Below are positions 1 through 6,164 of a stretch of DNA of 12,225 nt, in pieces (positions within the stretch are counted from its first letter, which is position 1; every line of letters begins with the position of its first letter). The position numbers and the translations under genes are program-made. The notes beneath the pieces were generated by a model. It saw nothing but the letters and a program-made list of their open reading frames with translations, made no database searches and was not told where the DNA came from. This DNA comes from JAGLQA01 sp023135565 (GTDB lineage: Bacteria; Acidobacteriota; Aminicenantia; UBA2199), in the NCBI GenBank assembly GCA_030639305.1, contig DAOWCY010000211.1:1-12225 (forward strand). The letters are read 5' to 3'.

Positions 1-145
1 ATACAGTCTATGCTACCATGCTATAACACCCGATATCAGCGCATTAGATATGCAAATTTGCCTATTAAATTAATTCGGGAAAAACACCCTTTTCAACTTG
101 CGGAAAATGGGTTATAACAGATTTTGCAACATTTATCATCACTTT

Positions 146-200
146 GCCTCCGGCGGCCAAAAACCTTTTTGAAAAAAGGTTTCTGGACTTCCAAAAACTT
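146..200 (-). repeat. Reverse-oriented C/D repeat copy
   Basis: Read on the minus strand this begins with an AAAAGTTTTTGG-like stretch, forms an AT-rich inverted repeat (AAACC-T/A run-GGTTT at about 161-182) and ends in GGCCGCCGGAGGC (158-146). It is the only copy of the module C/D repeat in the window in this orientation. The inner stem differs from the other copies (AAACCTTTTT rather than CAAACTTTT) yet still pairs, so the hairpin rather than the exact sequence is kept. Confidence 0.6.
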
Positions 201-211
201 TTATTAAGCCC

Positions 212-256
212 AACGTTTGCGCAAATTCCCCGACGTTGGTAGTTGGCGCAAACGTT
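212..256. repeat. Inverted repeat with competing inner stem
   Basis: AACGTTTGCGC (212-222) is the exact reverse complement of GCGCAAACGTT (246-256), giving an 11-bp stem with a 23-nt loop. A second, mutually exclusive pairing exists: CCAACGT (210-216) with ACGTTGG (233-239). It is not part of the modular repeat family. It could be a switchable hairpin or a protein-binding palindrome; no function can be assigned from sequence. Confidence 0.55.
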
Positions 257-279
257 TGCTCATCAAAAGTTTTGTTCAA

Positions 280-384
280 CCCCGCGGCGCGGGGGGCCTA
301 TGAGGGGTTTTTCTCAGGGCCGAAAAGTTTCTCGCTCATCAAAAGTTTTGTTCAAACTTTTTCAAAAGTTTGGCCGCCGGAGGC
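280..384 (+). repeat. Composite modular repeat (A, C, D), copy 1
   Basis: Module A is CCCCGC-GGC-GCGGGG (280-294) followed by CCTATGAGGGG. Module C is the AT-rich inverted repeat at 341-371, where CAAACTTTT pairs with AAAAGTTTG. Module D is the terminal GGCCGCCGGAGGC (372-384) with no copy of the 12-nt insert seen in other members. A partial duplicate of the C start (263-279) precedes the A hairpin. The last bases, GGAGG (379-383), lie 8 nt before the hemW ATG and act as its Shine-Dalgarno. Confidence 0.75.
379..383 (+). promoter_or_regulatory. hemW ribosome binding site, supplied by a repeat
   Basis: GGAGG is spaced 8 nt from the ATG at 392 and is the terminal module-D sequence of a composite repeat. 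It decides the start: the ORF stays open upstream, but conserved HemW sequence begins right after this site. An ATG at 410 is the only alternative, and it has no comparable site. Confidence 0.7.
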
Positions 385-391
385 TAATTTT

Positions 392-1474
392 ATGTTAAAA
401 TATACGACTATGAAAAAAATCGGCGTTTATATTCACATTCCTTTTTGCAAGCGAAAATGTTTTTACTGTCATTTTTTAAAATATGCCTATGAACCGGAAC
501 TGGTTGAAAAATATGTCAACGCCCTGATAAAAGAAATCCGCCTGCGGGCTGATTCCCGTTATATCGTCGATACGCTTTATTTTGGGGGCGGTTCTCCCGG
601 CCTGCTTTCGGGAAAACAAACCGCCGCGATTATGGCGGCTCTCCGGGAAAATTTCGGGTTTGCTCCCGGCTGCGAAATCACCCTGGAGATGAACCCGGAA
701 GACGTCAACGGCGAAAAATTAAAAACACTGCATGAACAGGGTATCAACAGGTTAAGTCTCGGGATACAGTCTTTTGCCACCGCAGACCTAACTTATTTAA
801 AACGGGCGCACAGCAGGGAGCAGTCGTTAACAGCAGTCGAAGAAGCCCAAAATGCCGGTTTTACTTCGCTAAACTTGGACTTTATCATCAGCCTGCCTGA
901 CCAGGATAAAAAAATCCTGGAACAAAATTTTTTAGCAGCCCGAAAATATAAAATCCCCCACATCTCCGCTTACATTCTCGAAGGAATAAAAGAAAAAAAC
1001 GAAGGCAAAAAAGAACAGCGTGATCACGACCTTTATTTTTTCAGCCGGGATTTGTTAGCTTCTTTTGGGTACCGGCAGTACGAGGTTTCCAACTTTGCCC
1101 GCGGCAAAAAAAGCCGCTCTAAACACAACCTGAAATACTGGCAAAACAAAGAATACATGGGTCTGGGCACTGGGGCATCCGGTTATGAAGCGGGAGTAGA
1201 TTACAAGAATACTACTTCTATAAAAAACTATTTTGCCGGCATAGCCGCAGGCCGGCTGCCCCACGTAGAGACCGGGAAATTAGCCTGCGACACAAGGCGC
1301 ATCGTGATGGGGCTGCGTTTATTAGAAGGAATCGCGGCGTCGAGTTTTAAAAATTATCCGCGGGAGTTAGAAATGCTGTTGAGCGGCGGACTGCTTTTGG
1401 AACGCAGCGGGAGAATCGCTGTACATCCGGACAAAATCCTCCTGCTCAACGAAATCCTGGGCTATTTTATATGA
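392..1474 (+). CDS. hemW: HemW-like radical SAM protein (heme chaperone / coproporphyrinogen oxidase-like)
   Basis: This 360-residue protein is a radical SAM enzyme of the HemN/HemW family. The cluster motif C19-X3-C23-X2-C26 sits in the classic HIPFC...CFYCHF context, with His where most relatives have Asp. GGGSPG (66-70) is the SAM-binding glycine motif, NPED (101-104) and GIQSF (124-128) follow, and HNLKYW (245-250) matches the HNxxYW motif of HemW. Family members bind a [4Fe-4S] cluster and SAM; HemW is thought to deliver heme in the cytosol rather than oxidise coproporphyrinogen. The length is slightly under the usual ~375. The start at 392 is chosen from a GGAGG 8 nt upstream; the frame runs open to 236 but that stretch is repeat sequence. 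It faces the EamA gene convergently. The usual lepA/hrcA neighbours are absent. The exact subfamily is not certain. Confidence 0.83.
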   Translation: MLKYTTMKKIGVYIHIPFCKRKCFYCHFLKYAYEPELVEKYVNALIKEIRLRADSRYIVDTLYFGGGSPGLLSGKQTAAIMAALRENFGFAPGCEITLEMNPEDVNGEKLKTLHEQGINRLSLGIQSFATADLTYLKRAHSREQSLTAVEEAQNAGFTSLNLDFIISLPDQDKKILEQNFLAARKYKIPHISAYILEGIKEKNEGKKEQRDHDLYFFSRDLLASFGYRQYEVSNFARGKKSRSKHNLKYWQNKEYMGLGTGASGYEAGVDYKNTTSIKNYFAGIAAGRLPHVETGKLACDTRRIVMGLRLLEGIAASSFKNYPRELEMLLSGGLLLERSGRIAVHPDKILLLNEILGYFI

Positions 1475-1495
1475 TCCCATAGTTGCCTCCGGCGG

Positions 1496-1616
1496 GGGTG
1501 CGGCGCACCCACCCTATGAGCCGCTTCGCGGCATGGTGGCGCTTTTGATTCTCAATCATCAAAAGTTTTGTTCAAACTTTTACAAAAGTTTGGCCCCCGG
1601 CAGGGCCGCCGGAGGC
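1496..1616 (+). repeat. Composite modular repeat (A, B, C, D), copy 2
   Basis: All four modules are present. A is GGGTGC-GGC-GCACCC (1496-1510), a stem of different sequence from copy 1 but the same design. B is GCCGC-TTC-GCGGC (1520-1532). C runs 1561-1591 with CAAACTTTT pairing to AAAAGTTTG, and D ends GCCGCCGGAGGC at 1616 with one 12-nt CCCCCGGCAGGG insert. It fills the gap between convergent hemW and the EamA gene, ending 4 bp from the EamA stop. Neither strand shows a U-tract after a GC-rich stem, so a terminator role is possible but unproven. Confidence 0.78.
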
Positions 1617-1620
1617 AAGG

Positions 1621-2514
1621 TTATAAATTGCCTATTCGTTTTTTCCTATTTGCTGTTTCGGTAATGATGACCCCAATTAGCACCACAAGCCCGCCGATCA
1701 CTAAGGAAACCCCTACCTGTTCGCCCAAAAAAAGCACCCCGGCCGCCCCGGCAATCAGCGGCTGGAAATTATTAAAAACCGCTAACCGGGAAGCCTCCAT
1801 TTGTTTGAGCAGCCAGTACCAGAGCACATACGCTGCAACAGATACGTCCAAAGCCATATAAAGCACCGGTAGGAAGGCAGTTACGGTCACGCCGCTGTAA
1901 TCGAAAGAACAGGCCCGATAAATCCCGAAAGGCAAATAAAGAACAGCGCCGGAAGACAACGCATAAGCCGTGACCCGGAAAGCACCGTATTTGACCACTA
2001 AAGATTTACCCAGGATAGTATAATAAGCCCAGGCCAGCACAGCGCCTAACACGATTAAATCACCCCAAAGATAGCGGCTTTCGATTTCCACGGCGCCGCC
2101 GCCGATAATAATTAAAACCCCAACCAATCCCAAAACCACACCGATACCACGACGCAGCACGAATTTTTCACCTAAGTGGATCATGGCCGCGATAAATATC
2201 CAGATAGGAACGGTGGCAAAAAGCAGGGCGGCATGACTGGCGGAAGTCAACTGTTGGCCGAAAAGATAAGCCACCTGGTTAAAAGGAACGATCAATGCCC
2301 CCAGACCGATAAGTTTAATGTAATCCTTTTTTTCTATAGGAGGCTGGCTTTTACGCAGCCGGGTAATCACTAACAGCACAACCGCAGCAATCACAAAACG
2401 AAAAAAAGCAAAAGTAAAAGGCTCGATGGTCATCAGCCCGTATTTGGCAATAGGAAAAGCCAGGCCGCCAAGGCACTGCTGGGCCAACAAAGCAAACATC
2501 ATATATGCTCTCAT
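1621..2514 (-). CDS. EamA/DMT-family transporter
   Basis: This 297-residue very hydrophobic protein belongs to the drug/metabolite transporter superfamily. Two EamA repeats of about 130 residues each (roughly 5-138 and 150-286) give an expected ten transmembrane helices in the cytoplasmic membrane. The N-terminus (QQCLGGLAFPIAKYGL) and the second-repeat stretch NNFQPLIAGAAGVLFLGEQ are typical: the latter is the conserved E-containing segment before the last helix. Family members export amino acids, metabolites or drugs, and the substrate cannot be told from sequence. The ATG at 2514 is chosen although its Shine-Dalgarno is weak; Met codons at residues 5 and 6 are alternatives. The stop lies 4 bp from a composite repeat. 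It appears monocistronic; larB upstream on the same strand is 353 bp away. Confidence 0.88.
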   Translation of the reverse strand: MRAYMMFALLAQQCLGGLAFPIAKYGLMTIEPFTFAFFRFVIAAVVLLVITRLRKSQPPIEKKDYIKLIGLGALIVPFNQVAYLFGQQLTSASHAALLFATVPIWIFIAAMIHLGEKFVLRRGIGVVLGLVGVLIIIGGGAVEIESRYLWGDLIVLGAVLAWAYYTILGKSLVVKYGAFRVTAYALSSGAVLYLPFGIYRACSFDYSGVTVTAFLPVLYMALDVSVAAYVLWYWLLKQMEASRLAVFNNFQPLIAGAAGVLFLGEQVGVSLVIGGLVVLIGVIITETANRKKRIGNL

Positions 2515-2867
2515 TTATTTCTTTTAGTGTTACAGGTTTTTTTCAAGACTAAGCTTGAAAAAACAAAGCCACCTGCGGTATGAACTCGAAATATGTACAA
2601 CATGTTGTTCATTACCGCCATGTAGCGGCACGGTTAAGCTGTCTCGAAAATCATATAAACCATCTATAATAAAGGGGTTTCGGTTAACTTGTTTCACGTT
2701 AAAACTTTTTTTCAGCGCTTCGCTTTGTGCCGTTGATCCCTGGAAAACTTGTTTTTCTGCGAAGATCTTTTTAATACAAGGAAATCGTTTCGCCCACGTT
2801 CATGGGCTGCGAGCCCGCTTCGCTTTGTGATTACAATTTTCAAACGATGCCGGGGGATTCCGGTTCC
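2515..2867. other. Intergenic region between larB and the EamA gene
   Basis: No gene is supported in these 353 bases. Open frames here have no Shine-Dalgarno and no recognisable sequence. The region holds the AT-rich inverted repeat next to the EamA start, a small GGGCT-GCG-AGCCC hairpin (2804-2816), and a 14-bp direct repeat CGCTTCGCTTTGTG at 2716-2729 and 2816-2829, exactly 100 bp apart. No promoter for the EamA gene could be assigned with confidence. Confidence 0.5.
2538..2563. repeat. AT-rich perfect inverted repeat upstream of the EamA gene
   Basis: TTTTTTCAAG (2538-2547) and CTTGAAAAAA (2554-2563) form a 10-bp stem with a 6-nt loop. It lies between larB and the EamA gene, both on the minus strand, so it could end larB transcription or be an operator for the transporter. 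The stem is AT-rich, so a classical intrinsic terminator is only moderately likely. Confidence 0.4.
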
Positions 2868-3620
2868 TTACCGCGATATCTTCCGGTTGATCAATGTAGC
2901 CTGGAAAGCAGCCCCAAAACCGTTGTCTATATTCACCACGCTAACTCCGCCGGAACAAGCATTCAACATGGCCAAAAGAGCCGATAAACCGCCAAAATTA
3001 GCGCCATACCCCACCGCAGTGGGCACCGCGATAATAGGCGTGGCGGTAAGCCCGGCCACCACAGAAGGCAGCGCTCCTTCCATACCGGCTGTAACAATCA
3101 AAACGCTGTAGTCATTCAATTTGTGCTGCAGGTCGAGGATCCTCGACAAGCAAGCAATTCCCACATCGTACTCCTTTTCTACATTGTTGCCGAGATAGCG
3201 GGCGGACACATAGGCCTCCTCTGCTGCGTACTCATCCGAAGAACCGGCGGAAAGAACCAGTATCGTACCTTTAAATTTTACCTGCGGTTCCCTGTCAAAA
3301 GTGACAATCCTGGCCTGGGGATGATAAATCAGGTTGGGAAAAGAAGATTCTAACTGCTCGAATTTACCGGGATCGATACGGGTGATTAAAATATCTTCCC
3401 CCACTTCGGTAAATTTTTGCGCGATCTTTTCCAATTGTTCGATACTCTTGCCGCTTCCGTATATGACTTCCGGCAGCCCCCTCCTTATTTGCCTGTGAAA
3501 ATCAAGCTTGATATTCCCCATGTTTTCATAGGGGAAATTCTTTAGGGTTTCTAAAAAGTCTTCTTCCGATAATTGTCCGGCTTTTAACAAGGCTATTTTT
3601 TTAGCGATCGTTTCTGTCAT
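2868..3620 (-). CDS. larB: LarB, nickel-pincer nucleotide biosynthesis carboxylase
   Basis: This is a full-length 250-residue LarB. In characterised members LarB carboxylates nicotinic acid adenine dinucleotide at C5 and releases AMP, giving pyridinium-3,5-biscarboxylate mononucleotide, the first intermediate of the nickel-pincer nucleotide cofactor of lactate racemase and other LarA-type enzymes. The C-terminal half is PurE/AIR-carboxylase-like. Visible signatures are FHRQIRRGLPEVIYGSGKS (41-59), AGSSDEYAAEEA (125-136), VPTAVGYGANFGG (199-211) and NACSGGVSVVNIDNGFGAA (220-238). Cys222 matches the cysteine that forms a covalent adduct with substrate in Lactobacillus LarB. The ATG overlaps the 3' end of the DUF362 gene by 20 bp and has an AAGGGAAC ribosome site inside it, so translation is likely coupled. 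LarC, LarE and LarA are not in this window. Confidence 0.95.
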   Translation of the reverse strand: MTETIAKKIALLKAGQLSEEDFLETLKNFPYENMGNIKLDFHRQIRRGLPEVIYGSGKSIEQLEKIAQKFTEVGEDILITRIDPGKFEQLESSFPNLIYHPQARIVTFDREPQVKFKGTILVLSAGSSDEYAAEEAYVSARYLGNNVEKEYDVGIACLSRILDLQHKLNDYSVLIVTAGMEGALPSVVAGLTATPIIAVPTAVGYGANFGGLSALLAMLNACSGGVSVVNIDNGFGAAFQATLINRKISR

Positions 3621-4623
3621 GTTCCCTTCTATCTTGTGTCTTGTAGTGCTTGTTACTGCCGTGAGGTTTGTTATCCCTTCTATTATTGTTGATGTTCCGC
3701 CACAATTTCTGCCGCGGGTAAAAAGGATGGGGGCGGTAAGGAAATTTTACCACCGGCGGGTCTACCCCGATTACATTCTGCCAGCGGTTGTTACCCAGGC
3801 CCTCTCTATATGCATAATAGATATATGAAATTTCATCCACGTCAAAACCCATAATATAGGTAGTCAAAGAGTCGGCCAAAACCGTATCCTCCGAAGCGAT
3901 GGCAAAACCATGGAAAACCGGGCTGCCTTTAATCGGCCCTTTGCCTTCCATGCCGTAAAGCCCGTCTATGAGGGTTAGCGAAGGCTGCAGTTCCCGGAAA
4001 AGCCCGGCGAAATTTTTCCCGGCATTGACGATCAGTTGGGGCAGCTTATCACTGGTGGAAAAACTTATTTTTCTCATTTCCGCAGCCGGAGCGCCGTACA
4101 TCAGCGTACGGTCTTCGGGTCTCACATAACCTATTATATTGGGAATAGATAAGGCCACGGGAAAGATGTTGTGGGTTTTCGGAGGTACTACGGTGATCGT
4201 GTAATCGGCGTCAAATTTGGCATATTTTACCGTTTTCATACCGGAAATAGTATACACGTTCATTTCATGCTCATGGGGCAGTTCATCGAGGTTTACCAGT
4301 TTTGCCCCGTTTAGCTCGACCTCTTTATACCTGAATTTATAAAAAATATCCCAGGTAGTTTTGCCCGAATAATAGGCCCCGTCGGAACCTTCGATAACAG
4401 AAATATCGCTGACATCGAAATGATCTTTCAAATAACATATCAACGATTCGACGGTCTCGTAATGAGTGTTGGAATAAATCTCTCGCGAACCGGAAAGATC
4501 GATCTTTATCGCTACTTTATCGGAAGCTTTCAGGGTAATATATGGAGCGATAGTATCCATAACTTTCTTTACGAATTCATTCTGCCGCGTTTCTTTTATC
4601 AAAACTATTTCTTTGCGTTTCAT
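3601..4623 (-). CDS. DUF362 domain-containing protein
   Basis: This 340-residue protein matches the DUF362 family, whose biochemical role is generally unknown. Conserved stretches are VAIKIDLSG (37-45), the PPKTH segment (147-151), the glycine-rich IDGLYGMEGKGPIKGSP (219-235) and SEDTVLADSL (244-253). No ferredoxin-type CX2CX2CX3C cluster is present, unlike many DUF362 proteins. After about residue 303 comes a basic, Asn/His/Arg-rich tail of about 38 residues that looks disordered and could bind metal; this part of the gene also carries the larB ribosome site and overlaps larB. The ATG at 4623 follows AGGAG at a long 11-nt spacing. Tight coupling with larB suggests it acts with nickel-pincer cofactor synthesis or on a substrate of a cofactor-dependent enzyme, but this is inference. 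Confidence 0.85.
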   Translation of the reverse strand: MKRKEIVLIKETRQNEFVKKVMDTIAPYITLKASDKVAIKIDLSGSREIYSNTHYETVESLICYLKDHFDVSDISVIEGSDGAYYSGKTTWDIFYKFRYKEVELNGAKLVNLDELPHEHEMNVYTISGMKTVKYAKFDADYTITVVPPKTHNIFPVALSIPNIIGYVRPEDRTLMYGAPAAEMRKISFSTSDKLPQLIVNAGKNFAGLFRELQPSLTLIDGLYGMEGKGPIKGSPVFHGFAIASEDTVLADSLTTYIMGFDVDEISYIYYAYREGLGNNRWQNVIGVDPPVVKFPYRPHPFYPRQKLWRNINNNRRDNKPHGSNKHYKTQDRREHDRNDR

Positions 4624-4651
4624 ATCGGTTTCATCTCCTGCAAAAGAAGAA

Positions 4652-4660
4652 AGTATACCA
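4652..4660 (-). promoter_or_regulatory. Extended -10 promoter for the DUF362-larB operon
   Basis: On the minus strand TGG-TATACT gives a -10 hexamer preceded by an extended TGn motif. The -35 position (4675-4680, TTCCAT) is poor, as expected for an extended -10 promoter. Transcription would start near 4645, leaving a leader of about 22 nt. It lies between the composite repeat (ends 4694 on this side) and the DUF362 start. Confidence 0.45.
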
Positions 4661-4693
4661 TCTTTTGGCGAATAATGGAATAGGGTGTGAGCG

Positions 4694-4826
4694 GGGGTCA
4701 GCGACCCCGGCCTATGAGCCGCTTCTCGGCTGGTTATGCTTTCCGCTTTTCAATTAACAAAAGTTTTGATCAAACTTTTTCAAAAGTTTGGCCCCCGGCA
4801 GGGCCCCCGGCAGGGCCGCCGGAGGC
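4694..4826 (+). repeat. Composite modular repeat (A, B, C, D), copy 3
   Basis: A is GGGGTC-AGC-GACCCC (4694-4708), B is GCCG-CTTCT-CGGC (4718-4730), C starts at 4759 with the CAAACTTTT/AAAAGTTTG stem, and D ends at 4826 with two tandem copies of the 12-nt CCCCCGGCAGGG unit. The DUF89 stop codon (TAG, 4828-4826) lies on the end of this repeat. The element separates the DUF89 gene from the DUF362-larB promoter. Confidence 0.78.
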
Positions 4827-5767
4827 TAAGAGGCTGGGTGCGCCGATACAGCAGAGGAACGCAGTGCGTTCACCCTAATTCCCCCGAAGGCATGGTTTTT
4901 TAAGAAACCGCGGTTAAAAGCAAAGAGCAGCGAACCTAAAGGCAAGTTCATGTGACGGGCCACCACCGCGCACTTGACCTTAAAAACAAAAAGTATGTCT
5001 TCATCCGCGCCCTCGAGGGTTTCAAAATTCCCCTGGCCTTTGGAGATAATAATATCGGCGCTGTGATAGATTTTTTGAAACTCTTCCGTGGACTTACTAA
5101 TAACAGTACCGGCAAAAGTAGAACCGGTTTCTAAAACAAAGGCTACTTTATCTAAACCGATATATTCGGCATCCTCTTTTAAAATATCGTTTATGGCCGG
5201 TTTGGACCTGACACCATAAAAAATCTCCACAGCCGGGTTAAATGTCCTGATCTCTTCGATAAAAAGCCTATCGAACACCGCTTCCCCGGCATTATCGCCC
5301 AAAATCAACAACTTTTTTCCTTTTTGCAGACGCTTCTTGAATTCTTCATAATCGTTAACCGCAAGTTCGATGTTCTCAAACCGGCAAAATATTTCATCAG
5401 GGTCAAAAAGCCGGTCCGTCCCGTAATCGATTATATTGCCGGCCAGGGCATAGATAGCCGCACAGTAAAGCGGGTCCGCAGCGCTGCTTATTTTCTCCCG
5501 GAAAAAATCGAGCTTATCGAGCACCATATCGTTTTGTTCTTTCCTGAGTTTTTTATAGGGATCTTTTTCCCCGGTTACTTCGGTAAACACATCATAAAGC
5601 TTTTCGGCAAATTGGGGCGAGGTCATCTGTTCATAATCGATCCCTCCCGCTTTTTTCAGGGCTTCCTTAAACACCCGGTCTTTTTGTTCTCCGTCTATCC
5701 CGGAAAAATCACACAGCCTGATTATTTGATTCAGCACACATACGATACAATAGTTTTCTAAAAACAT
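4826..5767 (-). CDS. DUF89 / ARMT1-like phosphatase-family protein
   Basis: With the start at 5767 (AAGGAG, 4-nt spacing to ATG) the product is 313 residues; an upstream in-frame ATG at 5815 lacks a ribosome site. It matches DUF89, the metal-dependent family that includes damage-control phosphatases acting on sugar-phosphate and cofactor by-products. The N-terminus shows the CIVCVLNQ cysteine pair of the prokaryotic subgroup. The metal site is in LLILGDNAGEAVFD (residues 153-166: D158, N159, E162, D166), with RSKPAIND (187-194) and SKGQGNFETL (242-251) downstream. Family homology fades after about residue 295; the last ~18 residues (GIRVNALRSSAVSAHPAS) come from repeat DNA, so the native stop seems lost. 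It precedes DUF362 and larB on the same strand. The substrate is unknown. Confidence 0.85.
   Translation of the reverse strand: MFLENYCIVCVLNQIIRLCDFSGIDGEQKDRVFKEALKKAGGIDYEQMTSPQFAEKLYDVFTEVTGEKDPYKKLRKEQNDMVLDKLDFFREKISSAADPLYCAAIYALAGNIIDYGTDRLFDPDEIFCRFENIELAVNDYEEFKKRLQKGKKLLILGDNAGEAVFDRLFIEEIRTFNPAVEIFYGVRSKPAINDILKEDAEYIGLDKVAFVLETGSTFAGTVISKSTEEFQKIYHSADIIISKGQGNFETLEGADEDILFVFKVKCAVVARHMNLPLGSLLFAFNRGFLKNHAFGGIRVNALRSSAVSAHPAS
4855..4880 (+). repeat. 26-bp repeat, copy 1 (inside the DUF89 3' end)
   Basis: AGGAACGCAGTGCGTTCACC followed by CTAATT is repeated exactly at 8483-8508. Its core GAACGCA-G-TGCGTTC is a near-perfect palindrome. Here it is coding on the minus strand and gives residues I-R-V-N-A-L-R-S near the DUF89 C-terminus. 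It follows module D of copy 3; at 8483 it directly abuts a GCCACCGGAGG sequence, so it is probably an optional further module of the same family. Confidence 0.7.
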
Positions 5768-5786
5768 CCGACTCCTTAAAAACACC

Positions 5787-5815
5787 AAAATATCACAAAA
5801 AGGACATTTTTTCAA
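5787..5815 (-). promoter_or_regulatory. Promoter of the DUF89 gene
   Basis: On the minus strand TTGAAA (5815-5810), a 17-nt spacer and TATTTT (5792-5787) lie just upstream of the AAGGAG site. The -35 box shares bases with the TTCAACCCC edge of a module A repeat that runs away upstream, so the repeat partly forms the promoter. Confidence 0.45.
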
Positions 5816-5862
5816 CCCCGCGGCGCGGGTAACTATTCAGTTTCCCAAAACTGAATTGTTAC
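5816..5862. repeat. Module A hairpin joined to a second long hairpin
   Basis: CCCGC-GGC-GCGGG (5817-5829) is a module A copy. It runs straight into a stem made of GTAAC (5829-5833), a T:T mismatch, ATTCAGTTT (5835-5843), a CCCA loop, AAACTGAAT (5848-5856) and GTTAC (5858-5862). The second hairpin is not seen elsewhere in the window. The pair lies between the divergent DUF89 and trx promoters. Confidence 0.6.
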
Positions 5863-5942
5863 TCTTACCCCCACAAATAGCCCTTCGAAAAACCCAAAAC
5901 GCTGCATATTGTGTGTAAAATAAAAAAAAATTGAAAATTTAC

Positions 5943-5972
5943 TTGACATTTAAAACCGAAAGGTAATAAAAT
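5943..5972 (+). promoter_or_regulatory. Promoter of the thioredoxin gene
   Basis: TTGACA (5943-5948), an 18-nt spacer and TAAAAT (5967-5972) form a good sigma-70-type promoter. The preceding ~20 bases (5920-5940) are nearly pure A/T and may be an UP element. The start of transcription would be near 5979, giving a leader of about 186 nt before the trx ATG, far longer than needed for translation. Confidence 0.6.
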
Positions 5973-5978
5973 AGAGTT

Positions 5979-6164
5979 TGATATTGGGGATTTATGGTGT
6001 TCCTTTGTTGTTCATCAAAAACCCCGGGGCTAACAAAAAATCATTATGCCACTGGATTGTGGTATTATTTAACATGCGAAGCATGTTTTCCTCACTGTTA
6101 GGTGAGGGCGTTTTCGAGCCGGGTCTCGAAAACAAATTATTTGGACTGCTTAAAGGAGATTTAT
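5979..6164 (+). ncRNA. Structured 5' leader of trx, four consecutive hairpins
   Basis: The leader holds a run of four adjacent stems. H1 is ATGCCAC/GTGGTAT (6046-6065, one G:U). H2 is AACATGC-GAA-GCATGTT (6071-6087). H3 is CCTCAC-TGTTAG-GTGAGG (6090-6107). H4 is GTTTTCGAG-CCGGGT-CTCGAAAAC (6110-6133, 9 perfect pairs). A CCCCGGGG palindrome lies upstream (6022-6029) and its CCCGG could pair with the CCGGG of the H4 loop. The ribosome site AAAGGAG follows 20 nt after H4. This looks like a cis-regulatory RNA, but I recognise no described class. There is no other gene between the DUF89 start and trx. Confidence 0.45.

Larger units (their letters stand above)
1..391. other. Non-coding left flank of hemW, repeat-rich
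   Basis: I see no credible gene in bases 1-391. Bases 1-145 are AT-rich with no open frame of note and no clear promoter. From 146 the region is built from repeats: a reversed C/D copy (146-200), a long inverted repeat (212-256), a C fragment (263-279), an A hairpin (280-294) and a full C/D copy (341-384). The frame continuing upstream from hemW is open through these repeats from about 236, but that is repeat read-through. Confidence 0.6.

Noticed and set aside
236..391. N-terminal extension of HemW
   Set aside because: The frame is open to 236, but the extra residues are repeat sequence; the peptide SFVQTFSKVWPPE would likewise be read from the C/D repeat at 4759-4826. The good ribosome site and HemW homology point to 392.
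2555..3111. Plus-strand frames opposite and next to larB
   Set aside because: No ribosome site, no recognisable motifs, and they overlap a clearly coding larB or empty DNA.
3601..4623. LarA lactate racemase next to larB
   Set aside because: The sequence carries DUF362 motifs (IDG, GMEGKGP) and no LarA signature with the Lys that attaches the nickel-pincer cofactor that I can recognise.
4687..4878. Plus-strand 63-residue frame
   Set aside because: It consists of the composite repeat read in one frame (PPAGPPAGPP from the 12-nt units) and overlaps the DUF89 end.
6090..6107. M-box (ykoK) magnesium riboswitch
   Set aside because: GTTAGGTGAGG matches the start of that class, but the following CTCCT and the later conserved GCTGCC segments are absent, and the motif here is simply one arm of hairpin H3.
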